64,000 nt of DNA from Lachnospiraceae bacterium (lineage in GTDB: Bacteria > Bacillota > Clostridia > Lachnospirales > Lachnospiraceae): NCBI GenBank assembly GCA_022510725.1, contig JAFLSW010000005.1, positions 37,904 to 101,903 of the forward strand, read 5' to 3'. The notes beneath the pieces are model-generated. The model searched no databases and was not told where the DNA came from. It worked only from the letters and a program-made list of their open reading frames with translations. Each line of letters starts with the position of its first letter. Within the stretch, counting starts at the first letter, position 1. The position numbers and the translations under genes are program-made. Shown piece after piece: positions 26,724-36,569 of the stretch.

Positions 26724-28175
26724 ATGCTTGCGGTAAAAATTGACAGAGACAGATTGGAATATGATATTCATGCCCTGCTGACATCCTTCTTTCCGGGGGA
26801 AGAAGTGAAGATCGTATCACCCGGCTCGGATATCAACGGGAAGGATGAATTGCTGGCGGATCCTTTTATGGAGATCATACTGGAGGAGAGCGGGCAGAGA
26901 GTGATTTTTGATCCCAAAGGAAAAGAGCCAAAGGAATATGCCATCGATTCCGGGAGGGATAAACAGCTTTTTAAGGGCGAGTTGTACCGTGTCCTTAAGG
27001 AGGAGACGGGAAAGTCCCTGCCCTGGGGGAATCTGACTGGGATCCGGCCTGCCAAGATGGTCATGGGCATGCTTTCTGAGGGAAAAAGCAGGCAGGAAGC
27101 GGAGCGGTTTTTAAGAGAAAGCCACTATGTCAGCCATGAAAAAGCGGCTCTTGCGGTGGAGATCGCAAAGCGGGAACAGGATATCCTAAGGCCCATCCTG
27201 GGAGAGGAAGGATATAGCCTCTATATCGGCATCCCCTTTTGTCCTACCACCTGTTTATATTGTTCTTTTACTTCTTATCCGGCTGCATCTTACAGAAAGG
27301 TCATGGACCAGTATGTAGACTGTCTGTGCAGGGAAATGGATTATGTGGCAGATGCCTGCAGGAATATGCGGCTGGATACCGTTTACATAGGAGGGGGCAC
27401 ACCCACCACTCTTTCTCCCCGGCTTTTGGACCTTATTATCAGTCATCTGAAAGCGAAGTTTTCTATGGAGCATGTGTTGGAGTTCACCGTGGAAGCGGGA
27501 AGGGCGGACAGCATCACAAAAGAGAAGCTTCAGGTATTAAAAAAGCATGGGGTCACCCGCATTTCGGTCAATCCCCAGACCATGAAGGAAGAAACCCTGC
27601 GCCTTATCGGCAGACACCATACGGTGGAGCAGGTAAAGGAAGCCTTTGCCCTGGCCAGAGGGGAAGGGTTTGACAATATCAATATGGATATCATCCTGGG
27701 CTTGCCGGGTGAGGATGAAGAAGATGTGGCATATACCATAGAAGAGATCGGAAAATTATCTCCCGATTCTCTGACGGTCCATTCCCTGGCAGTGAAACGG
27801 GCTTCTCGGTTGGGCAAGCTTCTTCGGGAAGGTGGGAAAGCAGCTTCCCTGAATACCGAAAAGACTGTAAAGATCGCCGAAAAGGGCGCCAGAGACATGG
27901 GTATGGAGCCATATTATCTGTATCGGCAGAAAAATATGTCCGGCAACTTTGAAAATGTAGGATATGCGAAACCCGGCAAATACGGCATCTATAATATTCT
28001 GATCATGGAGGAAGTGCAGACCATCGTTGCACTGGGGGCAGGAAGCATCAGTAAGCGGGTCTTTCAAGGCGGGCGTATCGAGCGGTGTGAGAATATAAAA
28101 GATGTTTCTCTTTATATTAAAAAAGCAGATGAAATGATAGAGCGAAAAAAGGCTCTTTTGCAAGACATATGTTGA
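26724..28175 (+). CDS. hemZ: radical SAM coproporphyrinogen dehydrogenase-like protein HemZ
   Basis: A 483-residue HemN/HemZ-type radical SAM protein. The iron-sulfur motif is CPTTCLYC, cysteines 173, 177 and 180, following YIGIPF. The SAM-binding region includes YIGGGTPTTLS. The N-terminal 160 residues form the extra domain that distinguishes HemZ. NMDIILGLPGE is typical of the family. Annotated members are called oxygen-independent coproporphyrinogen III dehydrogenases, but the activity is not certain for this clade, and no other haem genes are nearby. AGGAG precedes the ATG. The downstream promoter begins inside its stop codon. Confidence 0.9.
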   Translation: MLAVKIDRDRLEYDIHALLTSFFPGEEVKIVSPGSDINGKDELLADPFMEIILEESGQRVIFDPKGKEPKEYAIDSGRDKQLFKGELYRVLKEETGKSLPWGNLTGIRPAKMVMGMLSEGKSRQEAERFLRESHYVSHEKAALAVEIAKREQDILRPILGEEGYSLYIGIPFCPTTCLYCSFTSYPAASYRKVMDQYVDCLCREMDYVADACRNMRLDTVYIGGGTPTTLSPRLLDLIISHLKAKFSMEHVLEFTVEAGRADSITKEKLQVLKKHGVTRISVNPQTMKEETLRLIGRHHTVEQVKEAFALARGEGFDNINMDIILGLPGEDEEDVAYTIEEIGKLSPDSLTVHSLAVKRASRLGKLLREGGKAASLNTEKTVKIAEKGARDMGMEPYYLYRQKNMSGNFENVGYAKPGKYGIYNILIMEEVQTIVALGAGSISKRVFQGGRIERCENIKDVSLYIKKADEMIERKKALLQDIC

Positions 28176-28200
28176 CTATTTGCAATTTATAAGGTATAAT
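28172..28200 (+). promoter_or_regulatory. strong SigA promoter for the chemotaxis receptor
   Basis: TTGACT (28172-28177), 17 bases, TATAAT (28195-28200). The -35 box overlaps the hemZ stop codon. A long (about 75-base) leader follows. Confidence 0.8.
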
Positions 28201-28282
28201 TTATTCGGTTATAAAAAGTATATAGTTGTGGGTGTATATTATAAAGGTATACATAATACTTAGAGGAAAGGAAATGTAAAAA

Positions 28283-29989
28283 ATGGCAGAGAAGAAAGAA
28301 GCTGCAGCACAGCAGGAACCCAAAAGAGTTACGATACAGCATCGACTGGAAGTGGTCTCAAAGTTAATGAAAAGATCGCTTACTATCAGTATTATTTTGC
28401 TGGTTATTCTGATCGGTCTGGCCACACGTTATATCCTGCTTACATATGAAGGACTGGAGGATACGGTATATCTGAACAATTACCGGATCGGTGCCAGGAT
28501 TCTGACAACGGCGATCCGCTCCTATGCAGTGACAGGGGAAAATCAGTATTATGATGACTATATTAAGGAACACGATGTAGAGAACCGTATGGATGTTGCT
28601 TGGGAGGTCCTTCAGGGCAATAACATCAAGGCTGACGAGTGGGCGATCTTAAACCAGGCTGAAGCTCTTTCCAATGAAATGTCAGAGCTTGAGGAGAAGG
28701 CCATTAAGGCAGTGCAGGCAGGCGATACCGATGAGGCTGTATCCATCGTCTTCGGAGATCCTTATAGCACCGATGTAAAACAGCTCAGAAGTCTGACCGA
28801 TGATGTTATCAATACCATACTGAAGAGACTGGAAACCCAAAAAATGATAGCCCTGGTCATGGTGATCGTATGCTTTATCGGTCTTCTGATAGCCATTGCC
28901 AGATTTGTATATGATGCCAACAGGCTGCGTAAGTTTATCCAAAATGAGGTTTTGGCGCGGCTTGTTAAGATCGTACCGGGTATCAACGAGCTTGCTAACG
29001 GTAATCTGCATGTACAGGTTGATGTACAAAGAAGCAATGATGAGTTTGGCGACATGATCAACAGTCTCACCTTTATGAAGACGAACCTGGGCAACATCAT
29101 CAATGATATTGCTTATGTCCTTGGCGAGATGGGACAGGGTAACTTCAAGGTTAGCGTAAAAGAGCAGTATGTTGGTGAGTATGTTCAGATCAAAGATGCT
29201 CTGGAGAAGATCGTTGAGCAGATGCACGATGTAGTAAGCACCATCGTAGATGTATCCAGAGATATTGACGGAGGAGCAGGACAGCTGGCTGTTGCGGCAG
29301 ATGACCTGGCAAACTCCTGTACCAATCAGGCACATGATGTTTCCGATCTGGTTAACCTGTTGGGTGAACTGAATGAAGCCATCGCATTTAATGAGAATGC
29401 GTGTCAGGAAGCTGTTAAGATTTCCAATCATGCAAGTGAAACACTGGTTACCAACAATCAGAAGATGGAAGAACTGAAAGCAGCAATGAAAGATATCAGC
29501 GAGTGTTCCGATCAGATCGTAGCGGTTGTATCCACCATCTCCGATATCGGAAGCGAGATCGATCTCCTTTCCCTCAATGCATCCATTGAGTCTGCAAGAG
29601 CAGGTGAGGCAGGTAGAGGTTTTGCAGTGGTTGCAGAGCAGGTTAAGAAGCTTGCGGGAGAGTCACAGGATGCGGTAATTCAGACATCTGATATGATCAA
29701 GCGTACTGTTGATGCAGTGGCTGTCGGTGTAAATCTGGCAGCTGAAATGGCAAAGACCATGGAAGAAATGCGTGAAGGCGTAGAAGAGACCAACCGTCGG
29801 ATCGAAGGAATTCTTGATAAGCTGAAAACCGAAGTTCGCAATATAGGACATATCAATGAAGGTGTAAACGATATTGCAGGCCTTGTTGATAATAACTCTG
29901 CTACATCTGAAGAGACTGCAGCAGTCAGTGAAGAACAGAAATCTCAGGTTGAGATGCTTATCGATATTATCAGTCGGTTTAATGTATAA
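28283..29989 (+). CDS. methyl-accepting chemotaxis protein
   Basis: A 568-residue receptor. Transmembrane helix 1 spans about 32-51 and helix 2 about 189-209, enclosing a roughly 135-residue extracellular four-helix-type sensor domain (TAIRSYAVTGENQYYDDYI). HAMP follows (NEVLARLVKIVPGINELANG), then a long coiled coil. The signalling tip is the nearly invariant EIDLLSLNASIESARAGEAG with GRGFAVVAEQVKKLA. It would form arrays with CheA/CheW and control flagellar rotation. The ligand is unknown. It has its own strong promoter and is followed by a hairpin, so it is probably monocistronic. No CheW-binding pentapeptide tail was noted. Confidence 0.95.
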   Translation: MAEKKEAAAQQEPKRVTIQHRLEVVSKLMKRSLTISIILLVILIGLATRYILLTYEGLEDTVYLNNYRIGARILTTAIRSYAVTGENQYYDDYIKEHDVENRMDVAWEVLQGNNIKADEWAILNQAEALSNEMSELEEKAIKAVQAGDTDEAVSIVFGDPYSTDVKQLRSLTDDVINTILKRLETQKMIALVMVIVCFIGLLIAIARFVYDANRLRKFIQNEVLARLVKIVPGINELANGNLHVQVDVQRSNDEFGDMINSLTFMKTNLGNIINDIAYVLGEMGQGNFKVSVKEQYVGEYVQIKDALEKIVEQMHDVVSTIVDVSRDIDGGAGQLAVAADDLANSCTNQAHDVSDLVNLLGELNEAIAFNENACQEAVKISNHASETLVTNNQKMEELKAAMKDISECSDQIVAVVSTISDIGSEIDLLSLNASIESARAGEAGRGFAVVAEQVKKLAGESQDAVIQTSDMIKRTVDAVAVGVNLAAEMAKTMEEMREGVEETNRRIEGILDKLKTEVRNIGHINEGVNDIAGLVDNNSATSEETAAVSEEQKSQVEMLIDIISRFNV

Positions 29990-30008
29990 AAAGCATATAT
30001 CATATATA

Positions 30009-30050
30009 CTGACAAAAGGGTTTGGTGTTATCATCAAATCCTTTTGTCAG
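30009..30050 (+). terminator. hairpin after the chemotaxis receptor gene
   Basis: CTGACAAAAGGGTTTG pairs with CAAATCCTTTTGTCAG along 16 bases with one G-T wobble. The stem is strong, but only TTAGAG follows on the plus strand, so termination may depend on the stem or be bidirectional. Confidence 0.6.
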
Positions 30051-30088
30051 TTAGAGCAAAATTTTAAAGGATAAGGTTGGCTTAAGTG

Positions 30089-32581
30089 ATGAAAGAACAA
30101 CTCACTTCGCCTCAGGAGGCACTGGTTAAAAACGGTATATATTTTTCCAAACGGCTCCAGGATGCGCTGTCCGTTTCTGCCTATCGCCCGGCAACGATCG
30201 TGGAAGCTCCCACCGGTTATGGTAAAACGGTAGCTGTCAGGCATTTTTGTAAAAATGCAGGGATGCCTGTAAAATGGATCAACAATTACAGCGATGATCC
30301 TGCCCATGCATGGGGAAGCCTCTGCAGGGCATTGTTTTCGGATGTGGAGGAAGTCTCCCGGTTTTTAAGGTGGCCCTTTCCTGCCTACGGCATGCAGCGG
30401 GATAGTTTTGTAAAAGCCTTTGACAGAGAGTTTCCCAAAGATCAGCCCTTTATCCTGGTCATTGATGACTATCATCTGATCAAGAAGCCGCAGATCAATC
30501 AGTTTTTTGTGTTTTTTGTCAGGGAATTTGCAGACAGAGTCCGGCTGATCCTGATATCACAAAAGAAGGTATCCAAGGAGGAAGAAGTGTTGATCGCCAC
30601 GGGAAAAGTGCACAGGATCACTTCTGAGGATCTTCGGTTTTCCAGGGAAGATGTGGATCATTATCTGGAGCTTTGTAATTTAACTCTCCCAGAAGAAGAG
30701 ATTGCAAAGATTTATGAAAAATCCGAAGGCTGGATCTCCATGATCTATGTCACTGTCCTCAATTATCTGAAGGCAGGACAAAGTGATCTGTCAGCGGATA
30801 TGGAGCATTTGGTAGACCGGGCTGCCTATGCCGGTCTGTCCCATGGGACCAAGCATCTTTTATCTTATCTGGCATTGGTACAGGATTTCACCAAGGAGCA
30901 GGCGGATTTTTTGAATGGGGGAGAGAGCAGTACTCCTATGTTGGCGGAGCTTTTGGAAGATCATGCCTTTTTTGACAAAGATCCAGAGACAGATACCTAT
31001 CATTTCCATACCATATTTAAGGATTGTATTTATCATCATTTCGAAAAGCTGAGTCTTTCGGAACAATGTATCCGATACGAAAGGCTGGCGGAATATCATC
31101 TTTTATTAAAGGATCATAATCGGGCTATTGGCTGGTATGAAAAGGCCGGGAACTATGAAGGAATCCTTCGTACTTTGGAGAAGTTTGAGACCATCTGCTC
31201 CGAGCAGGAGGACAGGGCTTTGATGCTTCGGTGCTTCGATCATTGCCCCAAAGTACTTTTTGAAGATCATCCCCTTTGTCTGGTTTTATTTATGTGGCGC
31301 TTTTATAACTATGGAAAGCGGGAGCGGGTGTCAGAATGCTGTGCCCTGTTTGAAAAGCTCATGCCCCAGATCAAGCTCTCGAAAGAGGAAAGGGATTATC
31401 TGTGGAAGTCCTATCATATCTTTTTGGCGCAGAATGCTTTTCCCGATCTTGATAAGATGCGTGATTATCTGGATAAGGCGGTAATCCTTACGGGAGAAGA
31501 CCTGCCTAAAGTGGATGGGGATATGCCCAGAAACTTTGGCATTCCTTCTGTTTTTCATATGTTCTATGCAAACGGACAGGGGAAACAGGTGGTAAGCCGC
31601 TTAAAGGATCATTTTGGAAAATGTGTCAAAATGGGACTGCAGGTTCCTTCCTATGAGGGAATTCAAAGTCTGGCTCAGGCGGAATATCACTTTTATACCG
31701 GCAATCTGGAGCAGGCGGAGATCTATGATCATAAAGCTCTTATGAAGTTTCGGGAAAACATGCTGCCCTGCTATGTGCTCAGTGCCAAGTATTTAAGTGC
31801 TCATATTGCTTTTCTAAAAGGGGAGTTCGATAAAGCGAAGGAAACCCTTAAGGAAATGCGTTCCATGGTGCTTCGGGAAAACAGTGAAGTTTCCTGTTTA
31901 AGCTATACCGTTGATATGTGCGAGGCATTCTTTTATGAGCACATGGGTTATCCTGTGCGAATGGCTGAATGGATCCGTCGCTCCGGGTATCTGCCGGAGG
32001 AGATCCTGCCCCAGGCCTATCCCTATGCCATCATGATCAGGATGGTAGTGGGGCTTCATGATGAGAAGTATACGCAGATCTTAGGGGCAGAGGATGAGAT
32101 CAATGCTATGATAAGGGATACGCCCTATCAGCTTACTGTCGGTAATGTATGCCTTATTTTTGCATCTGCGGCAGCTGCCATAGACAGGGAATCCGAGGCT
32201 TTAGCCTATATCAAAAAGGCGGTGGAACGCATTGGATTTGAACTGCCTGTATTTTATTCCAAATACGGTGAATGGCTGATGAAGCCTTTGCAAAAGCTGA
32301 GCCGTGAAGATGAAAGGTATAAGCCCATTATTGCAGCCTGCCGCAAGTTTATGGCGGTCAAAAAAGACTGTAGGGGAGAAGAAGCAGAGATCTTCCCGAT
32401 CTTGACAAATCGGGAAAACGACATTGCCCTGCTTGCCATGAAAGGAATGACCAACAAGCAGATCGCAGCCACCTTATATATCAGTGAGAATACAGTAAAA
32501 AGCTCTTTAAAAAATATTTTTTCCAAGTTGGAGATCGGTTCCAGACATGAACTGAGCCGAATAGCAGGAAAAAGCTTGTAG
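30089..32581 (+). CDS. large MalT/LAL-type LuxR-family transcriptional regulator
   Basis: An 830-residue regulator. An NTPase domain has P-loop APTGYGKT at about 40-47 and Walker B FILVIDDYH. A long helical, TPR-like region follows. The C-terminal 65 residues are a LuxR-type helix-turn-helix: LTNRENDIALLAMKGMTNKQ, then ISENTVKSSLKNIFSKL. Such LAL proteins use ATP and a small ligand to activate target promoters; the ligand is not deducible. The ATG at 30089 is preferred to the GTG at 30086. There is no strong Shine-Dalgarno (AAGG is twelve bases away). It follows the receptor gene but is separated by a hairpin. Confidence 0.92.
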   Translation: MKEQLTSPQEALVKNGIYFSKRLQDALSVSAYRPATIVEAPTGYGKTVAVRHFCKNAGMPVKWINNYSDDPAHAWGSLCRALFSDVEEVSRFLRWPFPAYGMQRDSFVKAFDREFPKDQPFILVIDDYHLIKKPQINQFFVFFVREFADRVRLILISQKKVSKEEEVLIATGKVHRITSEDLRFSREDVDHYLELCNLTLPEEEIAKIYEKSEGWISMIYVTVLNYLKAGQSDLSADMEHLVDRAAYAGLSHGTKHLLSYLALVQDFTKEQADFLNGGESSTPMLAELLEDHAFFDKDPETDTYHFHTIFKDCIYHHFEKLSLSEQCIRYERLAEYHLLLKDHNRAIGWYEKAGNYEGILRTLEKFETICSEQEDRALMLRCFDHCPKVLFEDHPLCLVLFMWRFYNYGKRERVSECCALFEKLMPQIKLSKEERDYLWKSYHIFLAQNAFPDLDKMRDYLDKAVILTGEDLPKVDGDMPRNFGIPSVFHMFYANGQGKQVVSRLKDHFGKCVKMGLQVPSYEGIQSLAQAEYHFYTGNLEQAEIYDHKALMKFRENMLPCYVLSAKYLSAHIAFLKGEFDKAKETLKEMRSMVLRENSEVSCLSYTVDMCEAFFYEHMGYPVRMAEWIRRSGYLPEEILPQAYPYAIMIRMVVGLHDEKYTQILGAEDEINAMIRDTPYQLTVGNVCLIFASAAAAIDRESEALAYIKKAVERIGFELPVFYSKYGEWLMKPLQKLSREDERYKPIIAACRKFMAVKKDCRGEEAEIFPILTNRENDIALLAMKGMTNKQIAATLYISENTVKSSLKNIFSKLEIGSRHELSRIAGKSL

Positions 32582-32646
32582 AATAAGAAAAAAGGTTGTA
32601 AAATTGGGAATAGCGGAAAAAGAGTGCTAAAAGAAGGAGAGCGGAC

Positions 32647-33909
32647 ATGGCTTTAAATAAAAAACCGATGACGGGAATGAAGGACATTCTGCCTGCAGAA
32701 ATGGAGCTGCGGGACTATGTCATGAATGTGATAAAGGACAATTACAGAAAGTACGGTTTTACTCCCATTGAGACCCCTGCAGTGGAATCCATTGAAAATT
32801 TATCCAGCAAGCAGGGCGGAGAGAATGAAAAGCTGATCTTTAAGATCTTAAAGAGGGGAGAAAAGCTGAACTTAAGTGAGGCAAAAGAAGAAAGAGATCT
32901 GACAGACAGCGGACTGCGCTATGATCTGACCCTGCCTCTTGCCAGATTCTATGCCAACAACGGTGCCAATCTTCCCACACCCTTTAAGTCCCTGCAGATG
33001 GGAAATGTATTTCGGGCTGACAGGCCCCAGAAAGGCCGCTTTCGCCAGTTTATGCAGTGTGATATCGATATTCTGGGAGAGCCCGGTAATCTGGCGGAGA
33101 TCGAGCTGATCTTAGCTACTTCCTCCACATTAAACAAGCTGGGATTTACCGGATTTAGGGTTCGTATCAATGAAAGAAAAATCTTAAAGGCAATGGCTTC
33201 TTATGCAGGCTTTGCCGAGGATCAGATGGATACGGTATTTATCATTCTGGATAAAATGGACAAGATCGGCCTTAAGGGCGTTGCCGAAGAGCTGGAAAGG
33301 GAAGGATTTTCCAAGGCTTCAGTGGATCGATATAAAGAGCTGTTTGAGAAGACATCCCAAGGGGGAGAGGGTCTCTCTTATTTAAAGGATGTATTAAAAG
33401 ACCATCTGGAGGATGGGGTAATAGAAAACTTAAGTGAGATATTGGATGCTACATCCGGCGGAGCCGACGGGAAGTTTTCCATTGTATTTGATCCCACATT
33501 GGTACGGGGTATGTCTTATTATACCGGTACCATATTCGAGATCGAGATGGCAGAATTAAACAGCTCCGTAGCGGGCGGCGGCAGATATGATAAAATGGTA
33601 GGACGATTTACGGGCAATGATGTACCTGCCTGTGGTTTTTCCATCGGCTTTGAACGCATCATCACCATTTTGATGGATCAGGGCTTTCAGGTTCCGGCGC
33701 CTGTCTCCAAGACAGCATATCTGGTAGAAAAAGGCATGCCGGCTGACAGGCTGTCAGAGATTATGAAAAAAGCCCGGGAGGAACGGGAAAAAGGTGCCCA
33801 GATCCTTGTGGTGCGGATGAACAAAAATAAAAAGTTCCAGAAGGAACAGCTTATGAAGGAAGGCTATGAAGCCTTTGTGGATTTTTATAAGGAAGCATTA
33901 AAAAAATAA
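32647..33909 (+). CDS. hisS: histidyl-tRNA synthetase
   Basis: A 420-residue class II synthetase of normal length. It begins KKPMTGMKDILPAEMELRDY, has motif 2 as FRADRPQKGRFRQF and the histidine-specific loop LVRGMSYYTGTIFEI, then motif 3 GGGRYDKMVG and GFSIGFERI. The C-terminal anticodon-binding domain includes ILVVRMNKNKKF. It charges tRNA-His. AAGGAG precedes the ATG. No T-box leader fits in the 65 bases upstream. It is followed 20 bases later by aspS, the common hisS-aspS pair. Confidence 0.97.
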   Translation: MALNKKPMTGMKDILPAEMELRDYVMNVIKDNYRKYGFTPIETPAVESIENLSSKQGGENEKLIFKILKRGEKLNLSEAKEERDLTDSGLRYDLTLPLARFYANNGANLPTPFKSLQMGNVFRADRPQKGRFRQFMQCDIDILGEPGNLAEIELILATSSTLNKLGFTGFRVRINERKILKAMASYAGFAEDQMDTVFIILDKMDKIGLKGVAEELEREGFSKASVDRYKELFEKTSQGGEGLSYLKDVLKDHLEDGVIENLSEILDATSGGADGKFSIVFDPTLVRGMSYYTGTIFEIEMAELNSSVAGGGRYDKMVGRFTGNDVPACGFSIGFERIITILMDQGFQVPAPVSKTAYLVEKGMPADRLSEIMKKAREEREKGAQILVVRMNKNKKFQKEQLMKEGYEAFVDFYKEALKK

Positions 33910-33929
33910 TAGGATAGCAGGAGGCAGTC

Positions 33930-35732
33930 ATGGCTGAAACAATGAAAGGGTTAAAAAGGACCCATAGATGTACAGATCTAAATGCAGCAAATATCGGTGA
34001 AACTGTAACCGTTATGGGCTGGGTAGCAAAACAGAGAAATAAAGGCGGCATTATCTTTGTGGACCTGCGGGACCGCAGCGGTATTTTGCAGCTTATTTTT
34101 GAAGAAGACAAATGCGGATCAGAGGCTTTTGCCAAGGCGGAGAAGCTGCGCAGCGAATTTGTTGTTGCGGTGACAGGCAAGGTATGTAAAAGAGAAGGCG
34201 CCGTCAACGAGAATTTAAAGACCGGCGAGATCGAGGTGGTAGCAGAGCAGATCAGGATCTTATCCGAAGCGGATACCCCTCCCTTCCCTATTGAGGAGAA
34301 CAGTAAGACCAAAGAGGAGATCCGGTTAAAATACCGTTATCTGGATTTAAGAAGACCTGACTTACAGCGCAATCTGATCTTAAGAAGCCGGATCTGTGCA
34401 GAGGTTCGTTCCTTTATGGAGCAGGAAGGATTCTTGGAGATCGAGACTCCTATCCTCAATAAGTCCACACCGGAAGGAGCCAGGGATTATCTGGTGCCCA
34501 GTCGTGTGCATCCGGGGCATTTTTATGCCCTGCCTCAGTCGCCTCAGCTTTTTAAGCAGCTTTTGATGTGTGCCGGTTATGACCGTTATATTCAGATCGC
34601 AAAGTGCTTCCGGGATGAGGATTTAAGAGCGGATCGTCAGCCGGAATTTACCCAGATCGATATGGAATTATCCTTTGTGGACGAAGAGGATGTGATGGAT
34701 GTCAACGAGCGCCTGATCGCTCATGTCTGTGAAAAGACAGTAGGGCTTAAGGTAAGCCTGCCTCTTCCCCGTTTAAGCTGGCAGGAGGCTATGGACCGCT
34801 TTGGTTCCGATAAGCCGGATACCCGCTTTGGCATGGAGCTTGTAGATGTGTCTGAGGTAGTTGCAGGATGCGGCTTTGGGGTATTTACTTCCGCTTTGGA
34901 AAGCGGCGGCAGCGTCAGAGGCATCAATGCTAAGGGTCAGGCAGATATGCCCAGGAAAAAGATCGATGCCCTGGTAGATGCCGCAAAAGGAAACGGCGCA
35001 AAGGGCTTGGCATATCTTTCCGTGCAGGAGGATGGCAGCTACAAATCTTCCTTTGCAAAATTTATGACAGAGACAGAGCTTGCCGACCTGGTAAAAGCTA
35101 TGGACGGACAGCCGGGAGACCTTTTGCTGTTTGCAGCTGACAGAAACAAGATCGTATGGAATGTACTGGGTGCCCTTCGTTTGGAACTGGGTCGTTCCCT
35201 GGGATTGATCGATGAAGATCAATTCAATTTCCTTTGGATCACCGATTTCCCCCTTTTGGAGTGGAGCGATGAAGAAAACCGCTTTATGGCTATGCACCAT
35301 CCCTTTACCATGCCGGTAGAAGAGGATTGGCAGTATATTGACAGCGATCCCGGAAGAGTCAGGGCAAAAGCCTATGATATGGTATTAAACGGCGTGGAAT
35401 TAGGCGGCGGCTCCGTCAGGATCCATCAAAACGATATTCAGGAGAAAATGTTTGAGGTACTGGGATTTTCCAAGGAAGATGCATGGGAGCGTTTTGGCTT
35501 CCTCTTAAGCGCTTTCAAGTATGGCGTACCTCCTCATGCAGGTCTGGCATACGGACTGGACAGACTGGTGATGCTCCTTGTGAAAGCGGACAGCATCAGG
35601 GAAGTGATCGCATTCCCCAAGGTAAAGGATGCTTCCTGTCTTATGACTGATGCACCCGGTACGGTGGATCAGGTGCAGCTGGATGAGCTGGAGATCGCAT
35701 TAAATCTTCATGATGAGGAAGCAGAAGAATAG
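33930..35732 (+). CDS. aspS: aspartyl-tRNA synthetase
   Basis: A 600-residue bacterial-type AspRS. An N-terminal OB anticodon-binding domain (VMGWVAKQRNKGGIIFVDLR) leads to the class II core with motif 2 FRDEDLRADRQPEFTQID. A GAD insertion lies at about 290-410. Motif 3 is GLAYGLDRLVML. It charges tRNA-Asp; whether it also mischarges tRNA-Asn cannot be decided here. The full length and GAD domain exclude the archaeal-type enzyme. It is co-directional with hisS, with a short gap. Confidence 0.97.
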   Translation: MAETMKGLKRTHRCTDLNAANIGETVTVMGWVAKQRNKGGIIFVDLRDRSGILQLIFEEDKCGSEAFAKAEKLRSEFVVAVTGKVCKREGAVNENLKTGEIEVVAEQIRILSEADTPPFPIEENSKTKEEIRLKYRYLDLRRPDLQRNLILRSRICAEVRSFMEQEGFLEIETPILNKSTPEGARDYLVPSRVHPGHFYALPQSPQLFKQLLMCAGYDRYIQIAKCFRDEDLRADRQPEFTQIDMELSFVDEEDVMDVNERLIAHVCEKTVGLKVSLPLPRLSWQEAMDRFGSDKPDTRFGMELVDVSEVVAGCGFGVFTSALESGGSVRGINAKGQADMPRKKIDALVDAAKGNGAKGLAYLSVQEDGSYKSSFAKFMTETELADLVKAMDGQPGDLLLFAADRNKIVWNVLGALRLELGRSLGLIDEDQFNFLWITDFPLLEWSDEENRFMAMHHPFTMPVEEDWQYIDSDPGRVRAKAYDMVLNGVELGGGSVRIHQNDIQEKMFEVLGFSKEDAWERFGFLLSAFKYGVPPHAGLAYGLDRLVMLLVKADSIREVIAFPKVKDASCLMTDAPGTVDQVQLDELEIALNLHDEEAEE

Positions 35733-35748
35733 TATAGGACTGTATCGT

Positions 35749-36387
35749 ATGGAAATCTATGCATTGAAAATATCTGACATAGCAGGAGAGTTTTCGGAAA
35801 GGGAATTAGAGCAGCTGATGCCGGCCTTTCGTCTGGAAATGGCATCTAAAAAACAAGTTTCCGGGAAAAAAAACAGTAGCCTGGCAGCAGGAGCGCTGCT
35901 TGGGTTTGCCATGAAAAAAAGGGGCGTTTCTTTTGAAGAAACGCCCTGTTTTAACCAAAATGGGAAGATGTATTTTCCGCCCCAATACAGATTTTATGTA
36001 AACCTGTCGCATGGAGGGGAATATGCCGTCTGCGCTTTGGATACCAAAGAAGTGGGTATCGATATCGAGCCGGTCAGGGAATATAGGGAAGCGGTTCTAA
36101 AACGCATCTGTTCCCTGGAGGAAATGGAGGCTTTTCTTTCACTTTTGAAAGAGGAGGAAAAGAATCAGGCATTTACCAGGCTCTGGACCGGTAAGGAAAG
36201 TATGGTGAAGCTTTCGGGGAAAAGCGTTGCCACACTTTTGCACCCTTCCTTTTGCTGCCCGGAGAAAAGCCCCATCAATACGAAAACTTATGCGTCGCTT
36301 CCAGGTCATATCATCTCCGTATCTTCCCATGAAAAGAGTTTTCCTTTGGGGATCACCGTGTTGTCTTTAAGATCGCTGTTGCGATAG
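35749..36387 (+). CDS. Sfp-type 4'-phosphopantetheinyl transferase
   Basis: A 212-residue Sfp/AcpT-type enzyme. Metal and CoA motifs are present: VGIDIEPVREY at about 103-113 and FTRLWTGKESMVKLSGKS at about 143-160. It transfers the phosphopantetheine arm from CoA to a carrier-protein Ser. The ATG at 35749 is favoured; the frame is open back to 35710 inside aspS, but that start has no ribosome-binding site. No polyketide, peptide synthetase or acyl-carrier gene is in the window, so the partner is unknown. It could serve fatty-acid ACP if no AcpS exists, or a distant secondary pathway. Confidence 0.88.
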   Translation: MEIYALKISDIAGEFSERELEQLMPAFRLEMASKKQVSGKKNSSLAAGALLGFAMKKRGVSFEETPCFNQNGKMYFPPQYRFYVNLSHGGEYAVCALDTKEVGIDIEPVREYREAVLKRICSLEEMEAFLSLLKEEEKNQAFTRLWTGKESMVKLSGKSVATLLHPSFCCPEKSPINTKTYASLPGHIISVSSHEKSFPLGITVLSLRSLLR

Positions 36388-36415
36388 AGAAAGCTTTGTG
36401 CTTTCTCTTTTTTTA
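36386..36415 (+). terminator. intrinsic terminator of the hisS-aspS-PPTase group
   Basis: Stem AGAGAAAGC / GCTTTCTCT with a five-base loop and a run of seven or more T residues. The stem begins within the stop codon of the transferase gene. Confidence 0.92.
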
Positions 36416-36474
36416 TACTATGGAAAATGTCACAAAAGGTGCTTGGGAATTTTTGGCAGAGCAGAAAAATATTC

Positions 36475-36504
36475 TTGACTTTCAAAAAATGCAGATGATA
36501 AGAT
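36475..36504 (+). promoter_or_regulatory. predicted promoter of the CarD-family gene
   Basis: TTGACT (36475-36480) and TAAGAT (36499-36504), spacing 18. The leader has small stems (GCCAG-TAT-GGC and AAGCTGATAGCTT). Confidence 0.6.
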
Positions 36505-36569
36505 TTAGTTAGAGCCAGTATGGCTGGCGTGTAAAGCTGATAGCTTCTACCGACCGGAAAGGAATGAGC

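Noticed and set aside
32582..32646. T-box leader before hisS
   Set aside because: The gap is only 65 bases, with no T-box sequence or terminator stem.
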